Below, piece after piece: positions 1-5,129 of a stretch of 5,129 nucleotides of DNA (the stretch's first letter is position 1; each line of letters begins with the position of its first letter). The DNA is from an uncultured Jeotgalicoccus sp. (GTDB taxonomy: Bacteria > Bacillota > Bacilli > Staphylococcales > Salinicoccaceae): the NCBI GenBank assembly GCA_947631305.1, contig CANRKV010000123.1, forward strand, positions 1 to 5,129, read 5' to 3'. The notes under the pieces were generated by a model. That model had not been told where the DNA came from. It searched no databases and saw only the letters and a list, made by a program, of their open reading frames with translations. A program made the translations under genes and the position numbers.

Positions 1-156
1 CTCTGTTTCGCCGGTCAAGGGGTCGACAACAATATCAATTTCCCACTCATCAGTCGCTGAGAACTGTTTTTTTAAATCTTCAGCCAGTTCCTCTTCTATT
101 TTATTGATAATATTTTTAGCGGTCCCGGGGGCGACGATTAATCCTAAACGAATCAT
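1..156 (-). CDS. N-terminal fragment of a paralogue of the upstream membrane protein (partial, runs off left edge)
   Basis: The first 52 codons of a leftward gene are present; the rest lies outside the window. It starts at ATG (154-156) with a very strong purine-rich ribosome site (AGGAGAGGAGG, about 163-173) in the 22-bp gap after the upstream stop. The fragment begins MIRLGLIVAPG and aligns without gaps, offset by two residues, with the N-terminus of the 366-residue protein encoded just upstream. I count 13 identities in that stretch, including GLI-x-APG, an I-x-KI helix and a PL pair near residue 47. The two genes are therefore tandem paralogues and probably co-transcribed. The visible part has no signal peptide and looks like the start of a soluble alpha/beta domain. 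Whether this copy also has membrane segments cannot be seen. The function is unknown; I am sure it is a gene and fairly sure of the paralogy. Confidence 0.85.
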   Translation of the reverse strand, partial: MIRLGLIVAPGTAKNIINKIEEELAEDLKKQFSATDEWEIDIVVDPLTGETE

Positions 157-178
157 AATTTTCCTCCTCTCCTGGTTC

Positions 179-1279
179 TCAGTTGGAATCCCCATCTTCT
201 TCTTGAAGTTTATTGTACCTGTATCTCTGACGATATGAATAAGTTACGTTACGGATTTTATCCTCACTTTCGGCGGTAGAACCCAGTGCTCCTGCAAGTA
301 TGCCGAGAGAAGTTGTAAACCATATCAGGTTTATATAATTCATTATTGTGAAATTCTCATCAGCCCGTGTCCATTCATTAAAAATTTCCGGCGGTACGAA
401 CATGGAAACAGATATTGTAAGCAGGATAAAGAGAATACCGTAGTTGGCCACTGAAACGAACAAGAGTGTCATAAATGTTGTCAGATTATAAAGCCAGCGG
501 TAATGAGCTGTCGTTTTTTCCGACGACCTTTCCCATAATTTATGAGCATATATCAGCCAGAGCACCATGCCTGTAATAGAAAACAGCATTAAAGCAATCA
601 ATCGCCACGGCTGATAATCTATGCTGAGCTCCCACGGAGTTGAAAATATAGCAACATATGTCCCAGTTGCAAATGCCAGAGACACCAATGTTTTAAAGTT
701 GGTAACAATAGACCACGGTTCGTTAATGTAGGTCATGCCTAAAATGATTTTCAGCCAGCCGATAATATATGACTTAATAATGTAACGGTTGGTACTCTCA
801 TTATCTTCGATGGGGGTTTCCCGGGAAATATTCATTACAGTCGGAGTTAAAAGTTCAGTGCTTCTAAATGACGCACTGTCTTCATTATATTTATACAAAT
901 ATTCCAGATGATGTGTCACCATCCGTTTTAATTTCCTTTTTATATAAAAGAATCCGAGTGAAGGAAGGGAGAGCAGTGAGACTGATTTTTGTGAATCAAA
1001 CTCTGACACGACTACTCTATTTTCAGACAAGCTCGGCAGATCGGTAATGCCGATGACATAATCCCAGTCATTCTTTTCTTTTATCTTAACCATTCTTTGA
1101 ATTGTTTCGTTAATGTATTCCGACGAACTTGCCAAAGGGCTGATTTCAACTTCAAATTTAAAAGTGCAGTCTGTATCAATAAACTCTGCGGCAAGATCGG
1201 GAAGATCATCAATAATTTTCTCAATCAAAGTCCGCGGCATTCCTGGAGCCGGAATCAGACCCACTGTAAGAGCAGTCAT
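179..1279 (-). CDS. Two-part protein: soluble N-terminal domain plus C-terminal multi-pass membrane region, function unknown
   Basis: This encodes a complete 366-residue protein that I cannot assign to a named function. Residues 1-165 or so look soluble and alpha/beta-like: a first strand with GLIPAPG (7-13), a TDLP motif (79-82) after a hydrophobic strand, and SLPSLG (104-109). There is no signal peptide, so this domain is probably cytoplasmic. The C-terminal half has hydrophobic stretches at about 195-213, 225-245, 263-295 (long enough for two passes) and 311-333, giving four or five membrane segments. The tail is rich in Arg and Tyr (about 343-357) and then acidic. The ATG at 1277-1279 has a good ribosome site (AAAGGAG, about 1286-1292). 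The gene is first in a leftward unit with a paralogue 22 bp downstream. An upstream sigma-B-like promoter suggests stress control. The layout suggests a membrane-anchored sensor or enzyme, but that is inference. Confidence 0.88.
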   Translation of the reverse strand: MTALTVGLIPAPGMPRTLIEKIIDDLPDLAAEFIDTDCTFKFEVEISPLASSSEYINETIQRMVKIKEKNDWDYVIGITDLPSLSENRVVVSEFDSQKSVSLLSLPSLGFFYIKRKLKRMVTHHLEYLYKYNEDSASFRSTELLTPTVMNISRETPIEDNESTNRYIIKSYIIGWLKIILGMTYINEPWSIVTNFKTLVSLAFATGTYVAIFSTPWELSIDYQPWRLIALMLFSITGMVLWLIYAHKLWERSSEKTTAHYRWLYNLTTFMTLLFVSVANYGILFILLTISVSMFVPPEIFNEWTRADENFTIMNYINLIWFTTSLGILAGALGSTAESEDKIRNVTYSYRQRYRYNKLQEEDGDSN

Positions 1280-1329
1280 AGAATTCTCCTTTCTGCGATG
1301 ATTTATGTAATTGATATATCTCTTGAGTA

Positions 1330-1354
1330 TTACCCGTTTTTACATAGTTTAAAG
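1330..1354 (-). promoter_or_regulatory. Sigma-B-like promoter for the membrane-protein pair
   Basis: Read on the minus strand, this is CTTTAA, a 13-base spacer, then GGGTAA. The known Bacillus/Staphylococcus sigma-B consensus is about GTTTAA, 12-15 bases, GGGTAT/A, so five of six -35 bases and the whole -10 box fit. The start would lie about 40 bases before the 366-residue protein. A rival vegetative promoter overlaps it: TTCACA (1371-1376), 17 bases, TTTAAA (1348-1353). Either or both could be used. Confidence 0.5.
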
Positions 1355-1369
1355 ACATTTTTTTGTTTG

Positions 1370-1387
1370 ATGTGAACAATTGCACAT
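1370..1387. promoter_or_regulatory. Imperfect CRP/FNR- or Rex-like palindrome between divergent promoters
   Basis: The 18-base sequence ATGTGAACAATTGCACAT has six of nine symmetric pairs. Its minus-strand core, TGTGC-6 bases-TCACA, differs by one base from the classical CRP/FNR-family site. It also resembles the Rex redox site (TTGTGAA-4 bases-TTCACAA) with three mismatches. Its centre is about 66 bases upstream of the expected dehydrogenase transcription start, and it covers the -35 of the possible vegetative promoter on the other strand. A chance match is possible in AT-rich DNA. Confidence 0.3.
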
Positions 1388-1429
1388 ATAATTTTCAGCG
1401 GTTATTACTGTATTATCAGAAAATTTAAA

Positions 1430-1438
1430 TGATATAAT
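1430..1438 (+). promoter_or_regulatory. Extended -10 vegetative promoter of the dehydrogenase gene
   Basis: TGATATAAT is a perfect TATAAT box (1433-1438) preceded by TG one base away, the extended -10 pattern of sigma-A promoters. No good -35 is seen at 16-18 bases (GTATTA at 1410-1415), which the extended element could offset. The start would be near 1445, leaving a leader of about 30 bases. Confidence 0.65.
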
Positions 1439-1460
1439 GTAATTAAGAAAGAAATTCATT

Positions 1461-1467
1461 TTGGAGG
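1461..1467 (+). promoter_or_regulatory. Ribosome binding site of the dehydrogenase gene
   Basis: TTGGAGG ends seven bases before the ATG at 1475. It is a near-ideal Firmicute Shine-Dalgarno sequence and fixes the start, which also leaves the usual short N-terminus before the dinucleotide-binding strand. Confidence 0.85.
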
Positions 1468-1474
1468 TAATACA

Positions 1475-2203
1475 ATGGCAAAATTACAAGATAAAGTCGT
1501 CGTTATCACAGGTGGTATTTCAGGAATCGGTAAAGCATCAGCAGCGTTATTTCATAAAGAAGGTGCGAAATTAGTTCTCGTCGATTTAGATGAAAGTAAA
1601 GGAAATAAAGTTGCTGAAGAGTTCGGCGGAGAAACAATTTTCGTACAGGCAGATGTAACGAGTGAAGAAGATGCTAAAAGAGTATTTGATAAGACAATAG
1701 AAAAATTCGGCCGTATAGATATTCTGTTCAATAACGCAGGTATCGGTGCAACGAAACCGACGCACGAAGTATCGTATGCTGAATATCGTAAAACGGTCAA
1801 TGTGGATCTGGATGCAGTTTTCTTATTTTCAAAACTGGCAATCGATTACTTCCGTGAACAGGGCAGCGGTAATATTATCAACACTGCGTCAATGTACGGC
1901 TGGATTGGTGCAGCAGGCAGTGCTGCTTATAACGCAGCAAAAGGCGGTGTGATCAACTTAACGCGTTCACTAGGTGTTGAGTATGCGAAAGAAAATATTA
2001 GAGTAAACGCATTATGCCCGGGCTTCATCGATACACCGATTATTCCGGCAGAAGTAAAAGAAGCATTGGCTGGAAGTACGCCAATAGGACGTCTCGGTAC
2101 ATCGGAAGAAATGGCTAAAGCAGCGTTATTTTTAGCATCAGACGATTCATCATTTATGACAGCAAACACTTTAACTGTAGACGGCGGATTTACAGCACAA
2201 TAA
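1475..2203 (+). CDS. Classical short-chain dehydrogenase/reductase (SDR family oxidoreductase, NAD-type)
   Basis: A complete 242-residue cytoplasmic oxidoreductase of normal length for the classical SDR family. It would reversibly oxidise an alcohol or reduce a ketone; the substrate cannot be read from the sequence. The Rossmann fold is plain: TGGISGIG at 12-19, Asp37 at the end of the second strand (in this family favouring NAD(H) over NADP(H)), D60-V61 for adenine contact, and NNAG at 86-89. The catalytic tetrad is complete: Asn109, Ser139, Tyr152 and Lys156 (YNAAK). PG (182-183) with Thr187 and a C-terminal VDGGFTAQ are typical of the glucose-dehydrogenase/3-oxoacyl-ACP-reductase-like branch. 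It is not evidently fabG, since no fatty-acid genes adjoin it. It stands alone, with its own promoter and a strong terminator. Automatic labels such as glucose 1-dehydrogenase or acetoin/diol dehydrogenase are possible but unsupported. Confidence 0.95.
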   Translation: MAKLQDKVVVITGGISGIGKASAALFHKEGAKLVLVDLDESKGNKVAEEFGGETIFVQADVTSEEDAKRVFDKTIEKFGRIDILFNNAGIGATKPTHEVSYAEYRKTVNVDLDAVFLFSKLAIDYFREQGSGNIINTASMYGWIGAAGSAAYNAAKGGVINLTRSLGVEYAKENIRVNALCPGFIDTPIIPAEVKEALAGSTPIGRLGTSEEMAKAALFLASDDSSFMTANTLTVDGGFTAQ

Positions 2204-2214
2204 TATATAACGCC

Positions 2215-2252
2215 AAAACAACGCTCATAGATTGCTATGAGCGTTGTTTTTT
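2215..2252. terminator. Bidirectional Rho-independent terminator between the dehydrogenase gene and fbp
   Basis: A perfect 16-bp stem (2215-2230 with 2235-2250) closes on the four-base loop ATTG. The core is ACAACGCTCATAG and its complement. On the plus strand the hairpin ends in six T residues (2247-2252); on the minus strand the A run at 2215-2218 gives four T residues. It lies 11 bases after the dehydrogenase stop and 11 bases beyond the fbp stop, so it can end both convergent transcripts. Confidence 0.93.
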
Positions 2253-2263
2253 ATGGGCAATAT

Positions 2264-4225
2264 TTAATTAATATAGCGGTGTTTCATTAAATCTTTCAGC
2301 ATATCGATTTCATATCTCAGACGTTTACCGATTTCGGTATCTCTTACTTTTTTACGTTCGAGTTCTTCATCGACGATTCTTCTGACTGCGAGTACATCGG
2401 ATTCATTCTCCAATACTTTGTCTTTTGAGTTAAATTCCTGATGGGCAACCAGCTGCATGCCGTATGAGTTAAACAGCAGCGTGTATCCGGCGATACCCGT
2501 TGTGGATTGATAGGCTTTTGAAAAACCGCCGTCTATAACAATCAGTTTACCGTCGGCTTTAATCGGATTTTCTCCTTCTTTTTCTTTAACAGGTGTATGT
2601 CCATTTATAATATGGCCTTCTTCAGAATCCAGATCGAATTCTTTTAAAAATGATTCTGCCATTTCAGGCTGTTCACGTAAATAGTAGTACGGGTTTTTAT
2701 CTTCTTTATGCGTTGCTTTGTCGCTGATAAAGTATCTTTCAAACGTCGTCATTGCACGTTTGCCGAACAGGGATGATTTTTTTCCTGTCCATAAATACCA
2801 GATTAAATCGGTGGCAAGGTCTTCGGTCTCATCCAGATTTGTAAATGCATGGCGTAAATAGTTTTCGAACTGATCGAGCAGTTCTCTGCCGTAATAGACG
2901 TCACCATTAATTTCCATGCCTTCCATTTCACAGTTTTCAGTGACAGGAATACAGCCGTGAATCAGCAGATTGCCGTTATAACGCAAGTACAGACTGCCTT
3001 TTTTCATCATGAAATTCATATGACGTTTAAGTTTTTCTGATTGCTGAACTGAAATAAGAAGAGTATTCATAACGTCCATTTCCTCATCAGTAAGTGCTGA
3101 GGGATCAGCTGGATTAACTGTGTTGAAGCAAGTGTTTTCAAGTTTATAAGTCTGTCCGCCAACAGTGTATTCCATCGTCTCGTAATTAATATTCTCAAGG
3201 ACTAAACGGTCATTCATATCGAAATCCGGACGTCTTTTTATAATCGGCGCTTCCAGTTTAAACTGGATAATCGATATTGCCTGCTGAACTTTTGTCATCT
3301 GCAGGTGCTCATGTTCCGATAAAATTTTATCAGACGTTTTTTTCGGGTGGAATGCGGCATTATCATCGTAATGTTTCTCTGCCAGTGTAAACAGCGGGCG
3401 CAGATTTATGCCGTATGCATCTTCGATAATATCGAGGTTATTATAACGTGCACAGATACGGATAATATTAGCGAGACACACTTTAGAGCCGGCATAAGCG
3501 CCGAGCCAGAGTACGTCGTGATTTCCCCATTGAATATCGACAGAGTGGTAATCGATTAACGTGTCCATAATTTTATCAGGTTCTGGACCGCGGTCGTATA
3601 TATCTCCGACGACGTGCAGGTGATCGACTACGAGTCTCTGAATTGTGAAAGAAAGACCGGTAATTAATTTATCAGCCTGACCGAGTCCGATAATCTCATT
3701 TAAAATGCGGTCATAATATCGTTTTTTGTTATCGTGCTCGTCTTTTTTGTACAGCAATTCTTCAATGATGTAGGCGAATTGCTGAGGTAAAGCTTTACGC
3801 AGTTTAGAACGCGTATATTTAGAAGAAGAATGTGCGATAAGTTCTATCAGCTGTTCAATTTTGGCTTTGTACCATTCAGCTAATTCATCTTTATCGGTAA
3901 ACTGATTTTTAATCAGTTTTAATTTTTCCTCAGGATAATAAACTAAGGCAGCAAGCTCACTGAGTTCAGCGTCCGTTAAACGATCTTTCAGCAGATCATC
4001 AATTTTCACTTTAACGTTGCCGGATCCGTTTCTAAGTACGTGCTGGAAAGATTGGAACTCTCCGTGCAAATCGCTGACAAAATGCTCTGTCCCTTTCGGT
4101 AATTCTAAAATAGATTCCAGATTTATAATTTCAGTCGCAACTTTTTCTTCTGAATTAAATTTTTCAGCAAGCAGCTGAAAATAGCGTGATTTGTAATCTG
4201 CATTACTGTTATCTGATACAGTCAC
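2264..4225 (-). CDS. fbp: Fructose-1,6-bisphosphatase, class III
   Basis: This 653-residue enzyme matches the usual length of the Firmicute class III family. It hydrolyses fructose 1,6-bisphosphate to fructose 6-phosphate and phosphate in the cytoplasm, the committed gluconeogenic step (EC 3.1.3.11). The class belongs to the calcineurin-like metallophosphatases, and the metal motifs are visible: SDLHGE (51-56), GDIYDRG (207-213), GNHD (234-237), the LIHGC histidine (423) and NGHTPV (541-546), followed by IDGGFSKAYQSTTGIAGYT (565-582). Long stretches match my memory of the Staphylococcus aureus protein, such as ESILELPKGTEHFVSDLHGE, and no insertion or frameshift is seen. The start is GTG at 4223-4225, with a stop two codons upstream and AGGAG nine bases before it; the next in-frame Met is residue 310. 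The Bacillus subtilis homologue is known to be controlled by PEP and AMP; here a palindrome over the promoter hints at added transcriptional control. Confidence 0.98.
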   Translation of the reverse strand: MTVSDNSNADYKSRYFQLLAEKFNSEEKVATEIINLESILELPKGTEHFVSDLHGEFQSFQHVLRNGSGNVKVKIDDLLKDRLTDAELSELAALVYYPEEKLKLIKNQFTDKDELAEWYKAKIEQLIELIAHSSSKYTRSKLRKALPQQFAYIIEELLYKKDEHDNKKRYYDRILNEIIGLGQADKLITGLSFTIQRLVVDHLHVVGDIYDRGPEPDKIMDTLIDYHSVDIQWGNHDVLWLGAYAGSKVCLANIIRICARYNNLDIIEDAYGINLRPLFTLAEKHYDDNAAFHPKKTSDKILSEHEHLQMTKVQQAISIIQFKLEAPIIKRRPDFDMNDRLVLENINYETMEYTVGGQTYKLENTCFNTVNPADPSALTDEEMDVMNTLLISVQQSEKLKRHMNFMMKKGSLYLRYNGNLLIHGCIPVTENCEMEGMEINGDVYYGRELLDQFENYLRHAFTNLDETEDLATDLIWYLWTGKKSSLFGKRAMTTFERYFISDKATHKEDKNPYYYLREQPEMAESFLKEFDLDSEEGHIINGHTPVKEKEGENPIKADGKLIVIDGGFSKAYQSTTGIAGYTLLFNSYGMQLVAHQEFNSKDKVLENESDVLAVRRIVDEELERKKVRDTEIGKRLRYEIDMLKDLMKHRYIN

Positions 4226-4234
4226 TGGCTAACA

Positions 4235-4239
4235 CTCCT
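4235..4239 (-). promoter_or_regulatory. Ribosome binding site that fixes the GTG start of fbp
   Basis: On the minus strand AGGAG lies nine bases before GTG (4223-4225). The reading frame has TAG two codons upstream of the GTG and no nearby ATG, so this site decides the non-ATG start. Confidence 0.8.
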
Positions 4240-4263
4240 ATTGTTAAATCTCATAATATCTCT

Positions 4264-4291
4264 ATTATATCCATAACTGTATAAATGATAA
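4264..4291 (-). promoter_or_regulatory. Vegetative (sigma-A) promoter of fbp
   Basis: On the minus strand a perfect TATAAT (4264-4269) is preceded, 16 bases away, by TTATCA (4286-4291; four of six match TTGACA). Transcription would start near 4257, about 30 bases before the GTG start. The -35 lies inside one arm of the palindrome at 4286-4302. Confidence 0.6.
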
Positions 4292-4302
4292 ATGGTTTAT
4301 CA
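4286..4302. promoter_or_regulatory. Perfect 7-3-7 palindrome, possible operator for fbp and the divergent lipoprotein gene
   Basis: TGATAAA-TGG-TTTATCA has seven perfectly paired bases on each side of a three-base centre. It overlaps the fbp -35 and lies 16 bases upstream of the lipoprotein -35. A two-copy direct repeat of ATAAATG (4281-4294) overlaps its left arm. A repressor here could control one or both genes. The half-sites resemble those of a Fur box (TGATAAT-x-ATTATCA), but the spacing differs. The binding protein is unknown. Confidence 0.4.
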
Positions 4303-4315
4303 CTTCATAAAAAAT

Positions 4316-4347
4316 GTTTGTCAGTAAAAGTAAAAGGATATTATAAG
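4316..4347 (+). promoter_or_regulatory. Promoter region of the lipoprotein gene (sigma-A or sigma-B-like)
   Basis: Two overlapping readings are possible. A vegetative promoter would be TTGTCA (4318-4323), 18 bases, TATAAG (4342-4347). A sigma-B-like promoter would be GTTTGT (4316-4321), 14 bases, GGATAT (4336-4341), one base from the GGGTAT -10 box. The sequence alone does not decide between them. Confidence 0.45.
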
Positions 4348-4374
4348 TGTAATACGTTGAAAGGAGCATTCACA

Positions 4375-5129
4375 ATGAAGATAAAGACAATTGGATTACT
4401 GCTGTCCTCGAGCTTAATTTTGGCAGCATGTAACAGTGAAGATGAAGATTCAGCGACTACGAGCCCCGAGGGTTCACCGATAACAGAACAGGAAGCATCG
4501 GATGAAGGAGAAGAAACAAGTACTGAACACGGCGGAGCAGAGCAGGATGTAGCGACGCATGAAAATACTCCGGAAGAGGGTGCAGACAACGGGGAAGAAA
4601 CAGATTCGAGTACAGCTGCAAACCCGGCAGGAGCAAGCGACCCTAATACTGATGCAAATGATGATGAGTCAGACGACCCATCTTCGGGAGAAAGTACTGA
4701 AACTGAAGGAAGTTCAAATGAAGCAGGCACTGACAGCAGCGGTTCTAACACGAACACAATAGCTCTGGAAGACATCAGTCTGATGGCAGGTGACGCATTG
4801 TCAATTGCTGAAGGAGAGTTTGAAGGAGACTTACATGATATTTCATTTGAACAGGAAAACGGCGACTGGGTTTATCAATTTGATATGAAAAATGACAGCG
4901 AAGAAGCTGAAGTAATCATTAATCACGACACAGAAGAAGTAATGGACGTGAGAACCGAACAGGATAATGACAACGACGATCAGAACGAAGTCATCGACTA
5001 CGGTTCATTGAACGAAGCATATGATGCAATCGATGAAGCCATTGCCGACCTCGGCGGCGGGGAAGTTAAAGAATGGTCATTAAGTATAGATGACGGTGTC
5101 CCTGAATATGATATCGATTTAGAATATGA
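4375..5129 (+). CDS. PepSY-domain lipoprotein with a long acidic linker (partial, runs off right edge)
   Basis: The frame is open from ATG at 4375 for 251 codons to the window edge; the final TGA bases are out of frame, so the gene continues. AAGGAG (4361-4366) lies eight bases before the start. Residues 1-18 are a lipoprotein signal (MKIK, hydrophobic core) ending in the lipobox LAAC with Cys19, so the mature protein should be lipid-anchored outside the membrane. Residues 20-128 are a low-complexity Ser/Thr/Gly/Asp/Glu linker with 33 acidic and no Lys or Arg residues. About 129-196 resembles a PepSY domain: an ALSIAE helix, then DWVYQFDM and AEVIINHDTEEVMDV strands. A second repeat begins near 207 (SLNEAYDAIDEAI, then EWSLSIDDGVPEYDIDLEY). 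PepSY domains are thought to inhibit proteases or act at the cell surface; this protein's role is unknown. It is divergent from fbp, with which no functional link is apparent. Confidence 0.9.
   Translation, partial: MKIKTIGLLLSSSLILAACNSEDEDSATTSPEGSPITEQEASDEGEETSTEHGGAEQDVATHENTPEEGADNGEETDSSTAANPAGASDPNTDANDDESDDPSSGESTETEGSSNEAGTDSSGSNTNTIALEDISLMAGDALSIAEGEFEGDLHDISFEQENGDWVYQFDMKNDSEEAEVIINHDTEEVMDVRTEQDNDNDDQNEVIDYGSLNEAYDAIDEAIADLGGGEVKEWSLSIDDGVPEYDIDLEY

Noticed and set aside
1097..1375. Open frame of 92 codons on the plus strand crossing the start of the membrane-protein gene
   Set aside because: It overlaps a well-supported gene on the other strand, has no recognisable domain, and continues through the promoter region.
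1280..1474. Riboswitch or small RNA in the divergent intergenic region
   Set aside because: The leaders are only about 30-40 bases and no terminator hairpin or conserved aptamer-like structure is visible; promoters and one palindrome account for what I can see.
1475..2203. Assignment of the dehydrogenase as fabG (3-oxoacyl-ACP reductase)
   Set aside because: Asp37 points to NAD rather than the NADP used by FabG, and no fatty-acid synthesis genes are adjacent.
4286..4302. Fur box
   Set aside because: The arms resemble TGATAAT/ATTATCA but the spacer is three bases instead of one, and fbp is not a known iron-regulated gene; left as an unassigned palindrome.
4341..4775. Open frame of 144 codons on the minus strand, rich in Ser, Val and Pro
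   Set aside because: It is the antisense shadow of the lipoprotein's acidic repetitive linker; it has no domain, and the plus-strand frame has a lipobox, ribosome site and PepSY homology.
5127..5129. TGA at the window edge, which looks like the stop of the lipoprotein gene
   Set aside because: Counting from ATG at 4375, the last codons read GAA TAT GA, so this TGA is out of frame and the gene continues.

Overview
The window looks like an ordinary chromosomal segment of a low-to-moderate G+C Firmicute, most likely in the Staphylococcaceae. The class III fructose-bisphosphatase reads, from memory, very close to the Staphylococcus form along its whole length. The acidic proteins would suit a halotolerant relative such as Jeotgalicoccus or Salinicoccus, but the genus is an inference. 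I see no phage, transposon, CRISPR, tRNA or rRNA signal.

Layout: (1) Positions 1-1279, minus strand, hold a two-gene unit. A 366-residue protein with an N-terminal soluble domain and several C-terminal membrane segments is followed after 22 bp by the first 52 codons of a second gene, which runs off the left edge. The two N-termini align without gaps, so they are tandem paralogues of unknown function. (2) Positions 1280-1474 are a divergent intergenic region. It holds a sigma-B-like promoter for the membrane pair, an extended -10 promoter for the next gene, and an imperfect CRP/FNR/Rex-like palindrome between them. (3) Positions 1475-2203, plus strand, encode a classical NAD-type short-chain dehydrogenase/reductase. 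(4) Positions 2215-2252 form a strong hairpin terminator that serves both convergent genes. (5) Positions 2264-4225, minus strand, encode class III fructose-1,6-bisphosphatase (fbp), starting at GTG. (6) Positions 4226-4374 are a second divergent region with an fbp promoter, a perfect 7-3-7 palindrome over its -35 element, and a promoter for the rightward gene. (7) From 4375 to the right edge, plus strand, runs a PepSY-domain lipoprotein with an extremely acidic linker, cut by the window.

The genes do not form one pathway. fbp is central gluconeogenesis, the dehydrogenase is an oxidoreductase of unknown substrate, and the membrane pair and the lipoprotein are envelope proteins of unknown role. 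Both envelope loci have sequences resembling sigma-B promoters, so a general-stress or envelope link is possible but unproven. Nothing here clearly forms a new system. The tandem paralogous membrane pair is the least explained part.
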